From the NCBI GenBank assembly GCA_028285685.1, contig JANQOR010000023.1:62001-126000 (forward strand): a stretch of 64,000 bases of DNA, in the 5' to 3' direction. The first letter of the stretch is position 1. Each line of letters begins with the position of its first letter. The translations under genes and the position numbers were made by a program. This document shows positions 55,916 to 64,000 of the stretch, piece by piece. This DNA is from Cyclobacteriaceae bacterium (GTDB taxonomy: Bacteria; Bacteroidota; Bacteroidia; Cytophagales; Cyclobacteriaceae). Below the pieces are notes generated by a model, which did no database searches, was not told where the DNA came from, and saw only the letters and a program-made list of their open reading frames with translations.

Positions 55916-56647
55916 TTATTCCAAATCCTTATAAATTTCTTTTAACAAGCCCTTGGACAACCGATTATATCTAACCACACCTTTAAGTGTTTTGTTTCTC
56001 ATGTTCACTACCGGTAGGATAGCAACTTCGACTGAGTCCATAAAATACAAGGCATCCTTCCTTGAGATATTTTCCTCAATTGCTTTGTCTACAGTCAGTA
56101 ATTTAGGATACTGTTTTAGTTTAGATATGTTGCTGTCTTGAATCGCAGCGATGAATTCGCTTTCACTGTGAAGCTTCATGTAATCTTTCAAGCTAATAAG
56201 TCCAAAGAAGACTTTGCTACTATCCCGTATGATAAAATAGGAGAGAGAAGGAATTTCACGAATAAAACGTTCGATATCATTTTCATCATAGGTTTTTCCA
56301 AAATTGAAGGCTAATGCCTCTGGATTATACTGAGCTAAGATAGGAATTCGACTCACATTTGTCTTATTCACTTCCTTTAGGTCTTCAATTTCAATAGTAT
56401 CTAGGTATACATCATCCACATTTTCCTCGAATGTTCTTCTGAATTTTCCCCTTATTCCGAAGAAATCAAACTCCTCTATATTGCCATTAAAAAGTAAGAC
56501 AAGGAAAATAGGAATAAATGCAAGCGTAAAGTCCGTATTCTTAAACTCTACTTTCAGCCTTTTCCTAATACAGTAAAACACTATTACCAAAATGACAAAG
56601 GATGCACCCAGTAACAGTCGGAAACCATATTCTTCGAAAAAACTCAT
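55916..56647 (-). CDS. Uncharacterised membrane protein (243 aa), possible CBS-like domain
   Basis: Two hydrophobic segments (about 9-27 and 38-54) near the N-terminus, then about 180 soluble residues. The soluble part has a beta-alpha-beta pattern: FIREIPSLSYFIIRDSSKVFFGLISLKDYMKL, and later DALYFMDSVEVAILPVVNMRNKTLKGVVRYNRL, where a GxVxxxRL-type strand resembles CBS domains; two such halves could form a Bateman-like pair. This is a weak structural guess. A GGGAAG-N3-TATATTTG promoter lies 93 bases upstream. No partner is apparent; both neighbours on this strand are accessory genes. Confidence 0.65.
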   Translation of the reverse strand: MSFFEEYGFRLLLGASFVILVIVFYCIRKRLKVEFKNTDFTLAFIPIFLVLLFNGNIEEFDFFGIRGKFRRTFEENVDDVYLDTIEIEDLKEVNKTNVSRIPILAQYNPEALAFNFGKTYDENDIERFIREIPSLSYFIIRDSSKVFFGLISLKDYMKLHSESEFIAAIQDSNISKLKQYPKLLTVDKAIEENISRKDALYFMDSVEVAILPVVNMRNKTLKGVVRYNRLSKGLLKEIYKDLE

Positions 56648-56740
56648 GTACTTTAGAAGTTGATTTCTATCTCCATAGGAGATACTGCGTTTTCTTGATG
56701 TAACAGCCAGTTCATTTTTACATTAAGCGCGATCTCTGTC

Positions 56741-56757
56741 CAAATATACTACTTCCC
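56741..56757 (-). promoter_or_regulatory. Bacteroidota-type promoter of the 243 aa membrane protein gene
   Basis: On the minus strand GGGAAG, three bases, TATATTTG (perfect TAnnTTTG). Same arrangement and spacing as at 50644-50660. The 216-base gap 56648-56863 holds no other clear element. Confidence 0.55.
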
Positions 56758-56863
56758 GGTTTTAAGTGCTCCTATGACTATGGAAGAAACTTCAACCAAA
56801 TATCATTTAAAGCCGTATATATACTATATCTTTTCTATTTGTATGAGTAATAATCTCTTCTAA

Positions 56864-57730
56864 GTGAAAGCGATTTTTCCCTCCATAATGCTCCTGTACT
56901 TTTCCTTCTCTCAAGGACAAACCAAAGGCCAGATTCCACCGGACTATTCAAACAGGCTAGATTCAGAGCACTTTGTGTTTCTCTGGAATTCTGACAAGGC
57001 CTCGCAAGAAGAAATTGAAAGGACAAAAGCTTACTCCGAGGAGATCTTTGTTTCCTACGGTAACCTTGTCGGTAGTGAGCATATGCCCGACAGAAAGATC
57101 ATCGTCACTTTCAATGGCGATGCGTTTGATCCGGTCACCAGGAGGAAAACGAATTCAGGGGTGGATTACCAGGCGAGAGTGAACCTATACCGATATAATG
57201 AATATGGGTATACTGGACCGCTCTTACATGAGTACATTCATGCTTTTAGGAAAAACACACTAAATAGATGGGTACGCTTCTTTGAGGAAGGTTTTGCATC
57301 TGCTATTTCTTACTATTTGGAACCTGAGACAGAGGAATTCTCCCGGCAAGGATTTGCAATGGAAGTTTTGGCCGGCTATTGGCTTGACACGGGCACAGAC
57401 ATACCTATGCGTACCTTGAGAGAGCAGCACAACAATTTGCTTCATTGCAGAATACAGTCCTATGTCTTGCGTGAGGACTTCTTCACCTATCTGATCAATC
57501 GATTTGGAATTGAGAAGTACCTGGAGTTTGCGTATTCTCCAAGAATAGGATCGATCGAATTGTATGAAGATATCTGGGGATCAAGCTTTGATGAGCTGGT
57601 TAGTGACTGGGAGCCGGATTTACTGAAACGTTATCGAGACTACCCCGGAGCAAAAGAGCAAGCAGAGCAATACCTTCAAATGGTTCCTGCCAAGTACGTC
57701 AGGGTTTGTGAGGCAGGTGTCGATTTTTGA
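56864..57730 (+). CDS. Secreted HExxH metallopeptidase-like protein
   Basis: 288 aa starting with GTG (an ATG at 56888 is an alternative). Short signal peptide ending near SFSQG. Zinc motif HEYIH (His122, Glu123, His126) followed 15-16 residues later by FFEEG (Glu141 or Glu142), a gluzincin-like arrangement; the surrounding LLHEYIHAF and RWVRFFEEGFASAIS match peptidase_MA-like proteins of unknown substrate. The C-terminal third (about 180-280) is helical with a YFLI-type segment (FFTYLINRFGIEKYL). Exported to periplasm or outside. It ends 2 bases before the convergent alkaline phosphatase gene. Confidence 0.8.
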   Translation: MKAIFPSIMLLYFSFSQGQTKGQIPPDYSNRLDSEHFVFLWNSDKASQEEIERTKAYSEEIFVSYGNLVGSEHMPDRKIIVTFNGDAFDPVTRRKTNSGVDYQARVNLYRYNEYGYTGPLLHEYIHAFRKNTLNRWVRFFEEGFASAISYYLEPETEEFSRQGFAMEVLAGYWLDTGTDIPMRTLREQHNNLLHCRIQSYVLREDFFTYLINRFGIEKYLEFAYSPRIGSIELYEDIWGSSFDELVSDWEPDLLKRYRDYPGAKEQAEQYLQMVPAKYVRVCEAGVDF

Positions 57731-57731
57731 A

Positions 57732-58895
57732 TCACCGAGAAGTGATCAAGCTTTTCAATTTTTTTCCAATGTCCCTGTTTCGATGAACCTCAGTGAAATA
57801 GCCAGCTCCTGGTCCGGTGGCCATCAGCGGAACAACCGTGGCAGTGTGATTTCTACTTGACCAGACGAGCTGCATATCAGGGTAAATCTCTCGATCCGAA
57901 ACAATGGACAAACCACCGGTTTCATGATCTGCCGTAAACAATACCAATGTCTCACCGTTCTTCTCCGCAAAATCCAATACATAAGTAAGTGTACGTTGAA
58001 TGGATTCCAATCCACGAAGCACTCGTTTGCTGTCGTTATCATGTGATGACGCATCCATTTCCTCACTTTCAATCAACAGTGTAAAAGGCTTGTCCTGTCT
58101 GGAAATGTACTCCAATGCTGCCGTTGTCAGTTGTACGAGGTTAGGTTTGGAGGTAAGATCCTGAACCTCGTCCTCTTCGAAAACTGCGGCGATGGGTTTT
58201 AGGATGGAATCCCGTGGAGGAAGCTCCAGGTTTTCATCCAGCATCTCAAATCGTCGTGTTAAAATCTGCATGGTTTCTTCTCGCTCGGGAACTCCGTCTT
58301 CTCCAAGATCTTCGAGCTCTCCAAAGAGCACATCGAGTTCACTGTCGGCCAATTGATTCAAGATAATGCGTGCACTATCTCTCGAGGCTGTGTGTGCGAC
58401 GAAGGCAGCGGGCGTAGCGTCCCAAATATAGGAGTCGGTTACTATGCCCGTCACATATTGGCTGTCCGTTGCGACCTCAAAAAGGGTTGATACAATGCTT
58501 CCCTCATGATCGAGTCCGATCACCTCAAAATGGGTAGATACACCAGTTGATAGGGCAGTCCCCGATGCCCCCGAATCAGTAAGTGGTCCGACGTATGACC
58601 TGGAATCGTGCCATCCCTTCGCTTCAAATCGTTGCCAAACAGAAGACTCCTCTCCCTTCGTGAGCATAGCCAGGGACATGTGCGCAAAGCCCATTCCATC
58701 TGCGATAAATACGATAATGTTCCGGGGTTTTTGTCCAGCATAGGCCGGAGTCTTGGTTTGCTGAGGTTCCGCCGGTTCAAACACCACACTATTAGAGGTT
58801 ACCGAAAACCTCAAGTCGAATACATAGAAAATCAAAAATACGAGGGCAATAATCGCTATGAGAGTGATTAGGGTAGTCTTTTGCCAGTTTTTCAT
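57732..58895 (-). CDS. Alkaline phosphatase family protein, membrane-anchored
   Basis: 387 aa. An N-terminal hydrophobic segment (about 8-25) without clear cleavage site suggests a membrane anchor with the enzyme outside. Metal and active-site motifs of the PhoA superfamily: IVFIADGMG (about 60-68, metal Asp), LTDSGASGTALSTG with Asp107-Ser108 as nucleophile region, EEMDASSHDND (about 281-291, metal ligands) and TADHETGG (about 328-335). This sequence set is complete, so activity is likely. Phosphate-releasing role in the periplasm is inferred from the family. Confidence 0.9.
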   Translation of the reverse strand: MKNWQKTTLITLIAIIALVFLIFYVFDLRFSVTSNSVVFEPAEPQQTKTPAYAGQKPRNIIVFIADGMGFAHMSLAMLTKGEESSVWQRFEAKGWHDSRSYVGPLTDSGASGTALSTGVSTHFEVIGLDHEGSIVSTLFEVATDSQYVTGIVTDSYIWDATPAAFVAHTASRDSARIILNQLADSELDVLFGELEDLGEDGVPEREETMQILTRRFEMLDENLELPPRDSILKPIAAVFEEDEVQDLTSKPNLVQLTTAALEYISRQDKPFTLLIESEEMDASSHDNDSKRVLRGLESIQRTLTYVLDFAEKNGETLVLFTADHETGGLSIVSDREIYPDMQLVWSSRNHTATVVPLMATGPGAGYFTEVHRNRDIGKKLKSLITSR

Positions 58896-58970
58896 AGTCA
58901 GGTACGGATTACTTTACCTGCAATAGAGGACATTCTTGCGAATAAGGTTACGATTCATAACATTTTCTTT

Positions 58971-58989
58971 TACATAATCGTATTAGGTA
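58971..58989. promoter_or_regulatory. PadR operator candidate, copy 1
   Basis: TACATAAT-N3-ATTAGGTA, an imperfect inverted repeat (one mismatch between the arms). An identical pair of arms occurs 22 bases downstream at 58993-59011. Confidence 0.7.
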
Positions 58990-58992
58990 AAA

Positions 58993-59011
58993 TACATAAT
59001 GACATTAGGTA
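58993..59011. promoter_or_regulatory. PadR operator candidate, copy 2
   Basis: Second TACATAAT-N3-ATTAGGTA, spaced 22 bp (about two helical turns) from copy 1 and covering the annotated start codon at 58999. Its position favours translation from the later ATG at 59011. Confidence 0.7.
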
Positions 59012-59346
59012 TGCTTGGAAAAGAACTTGTTGGTGCTTCTACCATTCCTCTGATCCTTACCATTCTCCTCGAGGGAGAGAATTACGGATACCAGCTGATT
59101 AAAAAAGTAAGAGAATCTTCTGGCGGAAAGCTGCAATGGACGGACGCCATGCTTTATCCGGTCCTTGGTCGGATGCATCGGGACGGATTGATCAAATTCC
59201 GATGGGAGGTGCTTGAGAATGGCAGGAAAAGAAAGTACTACAAAATCACTGCTGAAGGATTGAAGACCCTAGAAGCGAAAAAAGAGGACTGGAGTGTAGT
59301 TCTCCAGATGTTCAGCAAGATGTGGGGTTTAAATTATACGTCATGA
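58999..59346 (+). CDS. PadR-family regulator of the adjacent permease
   Basis: 115 aa from the first ATG; an ATG four codons later (59011, MLGKELVGAS) matches the usual PadR opening and avoids starting inside operator copy 2. Winged helix: TIPLILTILLEGENYGYQLIKKV, LQWTDAMLYPVLGRMHRDGLI and wing ENGRKRKYYKITAEGL. This is a different PadR subgroup from those at 31545 and 36907 (LGKELV opening). Its stop overlaps the permease start as ATGA (59343-59346), implying translational coupling. Two TACATAAT-N3-ATTAGGTA operators lie upstream. Confidence 0.92.
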   Translation: MTLGMLGKELVGASTIPLILTILLEGENYGYQLIKKVRESSGGKLQWTDAMLYPVLGRMHRDGLIKFRWEVLENGRKRKYYKITAEGLKTLEAKKEDWSVVLQMFSKMWGLNYTS

Positions 59347-61994
59347 GTAAGTTCGATTTGGAAAAAGCGATTCAATCGTGGAGAAAAAAACTGCATAAGT
59401 ATCAGGGAATCGAACCTGGGGATGTTGAAGAATTTGAGGATCACCTTAGAGATAGTATTGACGAGCTTCTCGAAGAAAACTATTCCGCTGAAGAGGCCTT
59501 TCACAAGGTGATCGATCGTGATTGGAGCAACCTACGAGAAGTTTCAAAAGAATTTAGACGAGCCAGGATAAGCACAGATCATCTTTCCTGGTCTTTGTTC
59601 AAAAATTTCCTGAAGGTAAGTTTTCGGAGCTTACGAAGAAGATGGGCTTATTCCTCTATCAATCTTGTAGGACTGGTATTGGGGCTGACAAGTGTTTTTG
59701 GCATTTCCATTTATGTGGCAAACGAACTCAGCTACGATCGTTTTCACCAGAATGGCGATGAAATACACCGGGTCGTAAATTTGTTTAAGAAGGCATCCGG
59801 TCAACTGCATTATCCGTTGGCTCCGCCGGCACTTGCTCCAACTGTTGGCACGAGCTTATCAGGAATCAGGCGCGTTACCCGCCTGAGAGAAGCAGGCGAT
59901 GTACTGATGGAGGTCGGCGAACACCGATTCATTGAGTCCAGAGGGTTTTACGCCGATTCATCCTTCCTCCAGATGTTTTCGTTTCCGCTAGCTAGCGGCG
60001 AATCTACCACGGCACTTTCCGAACCCAACACCATTGTATTGACGGAAGCAATGGCTAAAAAATACTTTGGCAATGACAATCCTATAGGGCAGGTGATCCA
60101 GTTCCATGGAGATAGAAGGTTAAAAGTGACTGGGATCCTCGAAGAAGTGCCGGGGAATTCACATTTCTCGTTTGAATACTTGATTTCATTTGACAGTTAC
60201 ATTGTTCCTGATGGGTACCTGGCTGATCTCACCAGCTGGGGATGGGTTGGATTCCTCACCTACTTTCAGTTGGAAGAAAATGCGGACGTAAAAGAGCTGG
60301 AGCGGCTACTTACTGACATATATAAGTCCTACAATACGTCAAGTACTTACACCGATATCCAGGTGACGCTTCAGCCGCTGAAAGACATCTATCTGCATTC
60401 CAACCACCTGGGGAATCCGGATGGTCGAATGTTTGCGACAAACAGCCAGGAGACCGTTTGGAGTTTAGCGGCCATTGCTTTTCTCATCCTCTTCATTGCC
60501 TCTTTCAATTATCTCAATATCACGTTGGTGTCTTTCCAAACCAGGTTTAAGGAGTTGGGGATCCGACAGGTCATGGGATCCGGTCGGGGCAAGCTCGTTA
60601 CCCAGCTCATTCTCGAGTCGTTCCTAGTAGTTTACATAGCTGGAGCCATTTCCCTGGTGCTTGCTTTTACATTGTTGAAATGGAATTTCGGACAAATAAA
60701 CGTTGACAGTATCGTTGGTCTGAAGACCGTCCTGTTGGCATTTGGTCTTCTCTTGCTTCTAAGCGTTTTGTTAGGCTTGATCATTGGTATTGCATCCGGA
60801 TCATCACTTATACAATCTAAATTACTTGAGTTGTTGAAGGGAAAGTTGCAAGTCAAGGGTCGACAGGGACATTTCAAGTATTCGATGCTGTTCTTCCAGT
60901 TTTTCATTTCTGCCGGATTGATCATGCTGAGCATCATTGTGGGCCGGCAGCTCAATTTCATGAGTGAAAAATCACTTGGCTATGAGCGGGAGGGACTCCT
61001 GGTACTGGAAGGTGTACGCGAACACCTGGCGGAAAATTTTGATCAGATGCAAGCGATGTTTTCCGAAAATCCTGCGATCCTATCTTCCTCACGCAGTAAT
61101 CATGTGTTTGAAGGTGGAGCTTCCGGAAATTCCCTACGTATCAGCAATTGGCCAGTAAATCAGAGCATCCAAACGGCCTACTTCCAGGTGGGATATGATT
61201 TCCCGGAAGTGGTTGGACTCAACTTGGTGCAGGGGCGGTTCTTTTCCTGTGATATTGCCGGAGACTCGACCGATGCGGTAATAATAAACCAGACAGCGGC
61301 AAAGGCCCTTGGCATTGAAGAGCTTAACCGAGATAAAGTCTATTTCACAAGAGATGGTGAGATGGAAGTGATCGGGATCGTCGAGGACTTTCATTTCAGA
61401 TCACTCCATCATCAAATCACGCCGTTAGCGCTAGTGATGCCATTCACCAATCCCAAATACATGATCCTAAAGTACAAAACCGATGACTTGGCTTCAATGC
61501 TTAGTCAAATTGAGGACAACTGGGAAGAACTGAACCAGGGAAAATCCAAACTAGAAATGAGCTTCCTGGATGATGTGTTGGCAGCACAGTACGAAAAGGA
61601 TCAGTATCTCTCTAGCATCATTCGGGTGTTTACGATGTTGGCGATTTTTATCGCGTGCCTGGGATTGTGGGGGTTGACTTCAATCGCGATCAACCTGAAA
61701 TTGAAGCAGATAAGCATTCGAAAAGTGCTCGGTGCTCAACCGAAAGATATCCTCCTTAATATTGGAAAAACCTTCTTGATCGCTGCGCTAGTGGGGACAC
61801 TCCTTGCATGGCCGGTAATACGGTTGATAAGCAAAGACTGGCTGGAAAATTTCGCCTATCACTTTAATCCTGGACTTGTGGTATTTATTCAATCTGTTCT
61901 CGTAGTTGCGATAATCAGCGGAATAACCCTCTTCACTCAATTTTTTAAAATCGTGGCGACAAATCCGGTGCGGATCTTGCAGAACGATGATTAG
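59343..61994 (+). CDS. FtsX-like ABC-type permease with N-terminal prefix domain
   Basis: About 883 aa. The start overlaps the PadR stop. Cytoplasmic prefix domain (about 1-80: DLEKAIQSWRKKL, DVEEFEDHLRDSIDEL), TM1 (about 98-118), a MacB_PCD periplasmic domain with LTEAMAKKYFG, three TMs around ELGIRQVMGSGR, a second half from TM5 (about 520), a second periplasmic domain with VEDFHFRSLH, and terminal TMs around KQISIRKVLGAQ. Third complete module of this type in the window, with a PadR gene of a different subgroup; no ATPase gene adjacent. Substrate unknown. Confidence 0.92.
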   Translation: MSKFDLEKAIQSWRKKLHKYQGIEPGDVEEFEDHLRDSIDELLEENYSAEEAFHKVIDRDWSNLREVSKEFRRARISTDHLSWSLFKNFLKVSFRSLRRRWAYSSINLVGLVLGLTSVFGISIYVANELSYDRFHQNGDEIHRVVNLFKKASGQLHYPLAPPALAPTVGTSLSGIRRVTRLREAGDVLMEVGEHRFIESRGFYADSSFLQMFSFPLASGESTTALSEPNTIVLTEAMAKKYFGNDNPIGQVIQFHGDRRLKVTGILEEVPGNSHFSFEYLISFDSYIVPDGYLADLTSWGWVGFLTYFQLEENADVKELERLLTDIYKSYNTSSTYTDIQVTLQPLKDIYLHSNHLGNPDGRMFATNSQETVWSLAAIAFLILFIASFNYLNITLVSFQTRFKELGIRQVMGSGRGKLVTQLILESFLVVYIAGAISLVLAFTLLKWNFGQINVDSIVGLKTVLLAFGLLLLLSVLLGLIIGIASGSSLIQSKLLELLKGKLQVKGRQGHFKYSMLFFQFFISAGLIMLSIIVGRQLNFMSEKSLGYEREGLLVLEGVREHLAENFDQMQAMFSENPAILSSSRSNHVFEGGASGNSLRISNWPVNQSIQTAYFQVGYDFPEVVGLNLVQGRFFSCDIAGDSTDAVIINQTAAKALGIEELNRDKVYFTRDGEMEVIGIVEDFHFRSLHHQITPLALVMPFTNPKYMILKYKTDDLASMLSQIEDNWEELNQGKSKLEMSFLDDVLAAQYEKDQYLSSIIRVFTMLAIFIACLGLWGLTSIAINLKLKQISIRKVLGAQPKDILLNIGKTFLIAALVGTLLAWPVIRLISKDWLENFAYHFNPGLVVFIQSVLVVAIISGITLFTQFFKIVATNPVRILQNDD

Positions 61995-61998
61995 CTTG

Positions 61999-63120
61999 CT
62001 AATGCCTCTTCAATTTCCGAATCAGGCTGACCGAGCGTAAGTTGAGGTTCGTATTTCCCCAGTTGAAGTTTCTCATCAAAATCACTCCGTATTGACTTTC
62101 CTTGTCAAAAATGAAGTGCGCGGTATACCCAGCCACGGAACCACCGTGACCAACAGTCGAGATGCCAAGGTCTTGATACAGTGAGAAACCTAATCCGTAT
62201 GTTAGACGCCCCTCGGGTGTCTGAATGGTCTGCATTTCAGTCAAGTGATCTTCGCCAAGCAATTCGATGTATCCCATGTTGCTCATCATGAATTTAGTCA
62301 GATCCAGTGGAGTGGAGTAGATACCGCCATTGGGAACTTTGTATCCCCGACCACTGTGTTCTCTCGCGGGCCTCTCTGTGTCCAATTCACCCATGGGTCC
62401 TCCGCCAAGGCCCTTGGAAAGGTTATTCCTTTTGTCCTCTGGTACCACAAAAAAGCTATTTTTCATATTTAATGGTTCAAATATTCGCTCCGTAACCAAT
62501 TCCATAAATGAGCGATTTGAAGCACGTGAAACTGCCAATCCCAGGATTCCAAAACCAATGTTTGAATAGCTGTAGCGCTCACCAGGTTCTGTTTGAAAGG
62601 AGGTGTTAGGGATTGAAGCCAGAATCTTGTTTTCCCATTCGTCAATCGGGCCAGCGGCCGCATTTTCCATGTCCGGTTCGCGAATCAAACCTGCAGTATG
62701 ACTAGCCAACTGTCGAAACGTGATTTTTCTGGAATCAGAATAGCCATCCAGGTTGCGTATTTCGGGCATGTAGTCTTCGATTGGATCATCCAATTCAATA
62801 ACTCCATCCTGCACCATTTGCATCATCAGAAATGCGGTAAATGATTTTGAAATGGAACCTGTTCGATAAATGGTGGAGGTATCTGCGGGAGTGTTATTGC
62901 CTATGTCGGAAGACCCAGTTGCAGCTGCCTTCAAGACCTTGTCTCCTTTTATAATAGCGAATGAAATGCTCCCATTGATGTTATCATCCGCAATGTCTTT
63001 CTTAAGCTGATCTTCGAATTCATTGATGATGGACTTGAGATTTCCGGTTTTCGTATCCTTGGTAGGAGGGTTACAACCCACAAATAGTACTAGCGCTAAT
63101 GTGATGACTGTATTTTTCAT
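61999..63120 (-). CDS. Serine hydrolase, class C beta-lactamase/PBP-like lipoprotein (short form)
   Basis: 373 aa. Lipoprotein signal (lipobox FVGC at about 13-16). Class C domain with SxxK at Ser89-Lys92 (GSISK), YSN in RYSYSNIG (about 186) and GHGG (about 329) in place of KTG. It lacks the extra C-terminal domain of the homologue at 53511. It lies 4 bases after the convergent permease gene and 58 bases before the next permease on its own strand. Probable envelope hydrolase; substrate not readable. Confidence 0.9.
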   Translation of the reverse strand: MKNTVITLALVLFVGCNPPTKDTKTGNLKSIINEFEDQLKKDIADDNINGSISFAIIKGDKVLKAAATGSSDIGNNTPADTSTIYRTGSISKSFTAFLMMQMVQDGVIELDDPIEDYMPEIRNLDGYSDSRKITFRQLASHTAGLIREPDMENAAAGPIDEWENKILASIPNTSFQTEPGERYSYSNIGFGILGLAVSRASNRSFMELVTERIFEPLNMKNSFFVVPEDKRNNLSKGLGGGPMGELDTERPAREHSGRGYKVPNGGIYSTPLDLTKFMMSNMGYIELLGEDHLTEMQTIQTPEGRLTYGLGFSLYQDLGISTVGHGGSVAGYTAHFIFDKESQYGVILMRNFNWGNTNLNLRSVSLIRKLKRH

Positions 63121-63178
63121 GATTTCCTTATTGCCTGAAATTAAAGATAGCTATGAAGGACGCTGATTGAAAATCAGA

Positions 63179-64000
63179 TCAGGATACTTCCAGGGAGTGA
63201 ATGGGACTTAGAGTGGATGCATTCCAGCATTTCTTGGCAATCACAATCAGGCAAATGATAAGAACCGATAGGATCGGCAAGCCAACAACGGTGGGATCTA
63301 TATTGATCCTGTAGGGATAGTTTTCCAGCCAGGTGTTGCTTCCGAAAATGACGATAGGCAACGAAAATACGGCCGCATACATAATGAGCTTTAGGAAATC
63401 GTACAGGAGGATCGCCAAAATGTTGGCTGCACGTGCCCCATGGATTTTCCGAATGCCAATCTCCCTGGTTCGTTTTTGAGTAATGAAAAAGGAGAGGCCA
63501 AACATGCCCATACAGGAAATGGCAATTGCCAGAAAGGAAAAAAACATAAAAAGTCCAAGCATGGCGTGTTCCAGGTGATTTTGCGCCTGGTAGCTCCTGT
63601 CCAGCATTGAGAAAAAAGGCAGACGGGTAGAGACAAGATGTTGTACCTTCTTGATGTAGTCATCGAGACTCTCTCCTGCATTTCCAGGATAATCAAGCAC
63701 AAAATGCAAGTACGTCAGGTATTGAAAGCCAGTAGCATATACAGTCGGAGGGTCTGTTGCAGTTTTGTTTTTCACCACTCCAATGATCTTTCGATTGCCA
63801 CCCTTGGTTAAGAATGATTTTCCCATGATGCTATCTGCATGTTGATAGCTCAGGGCCAGAGCAGCTGACTCATTGATGATCAGGTGTCCATGATCCCTCC
63901 CGAATTCTCTGCTGAAGTTGCCACCAACAAGAAAGTCCTTGTCTGTTTCCTTCCAGTAGGAATGATCCACCACCTTGAAATTGAAACTGTTATTTTCAGG
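63179..64000 (-). CDS. FtsX-like ABC-type permease, C-terminal part; gene continues past the window end
   Basis: The reading frame stays open to base 64000, so only the last about 274 codons are seen. Present are the end of the second periplasmic domain (LIINESAALALSY, KIIGVVKNK) and the last TMs around RTREIGIRKIHGARAAN, with the C-terminus SPIHSLEVS, as in the other permeases. A fourth FtsX-type permease within the window; its regulator, if any, is beyond the edge. Confidence 0.9.
   Translation of the reverse strand, partial: PENNSFNFKVVDHSYWKETDKDFLVGGNFSREFGRDHGHLIINESAALALSYQHADSIMGKSFLTKGGNRKIIGVVKNKTATDPPTVYATGFQYLTYLHFVLDYPGNAGESLDDYIKKVQHLVSTRLPFFSMLDRSYQAQNHLEHAMLGLFMFFSFLAIAISCMGMFGLSFFITQKRTREIGIRKIHGARAANILAILLYDFLKLIMYAAVFSLPIVIFGSNTWLENYPYRINIDPTVVGLPILSVLIICLIVIAKKCWNASTLSPIHSLEVS

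Overview
The window looks like chromosomal DNA of a free-living, probably marine, Bacteroidota bacterium, most likely order Cytophagales. The evidence is the company of genes: a FecI-like sigma/FecR pair followed by a TonB-dependent receptor, AraC regulators with membrane-embedded N-termini, PadR genes coupled to long FtsX-type permeases, many lipoprotein signal peptides, no clear Shine-Dalgarno sequences before most starts, and promoter-like TAnnTTTG boxes. I see no rRNA, tRNA, CRISPR array, insertion sequence or integrase.

Layout. 1-5.2 kb: a minus-strand galactose operon (lipoprotein GH2 beta-galactosidase, sodium/sugar symporter, galactokinase cut by the window edge) with a divergent AraC regulator. 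6.4-12.8 kb: a fusion of a sterol-desaturase-type hydroxylase with two DUF2147 domains, an ArsR/SRPBCC pair behind two near-identical palindromic operators, another AraC regulator, a subtilisin-like lipoprotein and a DUF4407 membrane protein. 13.1-26.7 kb: six tightly packed minus-strand genes encoding very large proteins without signal peptides (1241 aa; 725 aa with a phage tail-collar-like C-terminus; 553 aa; a subtilase; a 925 aa DUF6603 protein; 725 aa). This is the best candidate for an undescribed system.

27-40 kb: a CxxCH lipoprotein, a small zinc-ribbon protein, two PadR/FtsX-permease modules, a variant M19 dipeptidase with a seven-bladed VCBS-type propeller protein, a YceI-TPR fusion and an AraC regulator. 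40.2-47.4 kb: a cell-surface signalling operon in which the STN signalling domain sits on an LA_2272-type repeat protein instead of on the TonB-dependent receptor; a three-copy GGGTAAAAT motif is a candidate target of its sigma factor. 47.5-56.6 kb: an LRR-Roc-COR (Roco) protein, a 21-bp tandem array of about 13 units, and a row of minus-strand accessory genes (YARHG lipoprotein, CbrC-like, serine hydrolase, RDD, membrane protein). 56.9-64 kb: an HExxH secreted protein, an alkaline phosphatase, a third PadR/FtsX module with twin operators, a second serine hydrolase and the end of a fourth FtsX permease.

Working together: the galactose genes form a complete uptake and entry route for beta-galactosides. 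The three PadR/FtsX modules have the same architecture, and each has its own repeat-type operator candidate. The 13-27 kb cassette has the compactness and translational coupling of one operon. Its parts (collar-like tip, giant beta-rich proteins, cytoplasmic-type subtilase, helical membrane-associated protein) suggest an assembled particle or surface structure, but this is inference; no capsid, sheath, terminase or AAA+ gene accompanies them.
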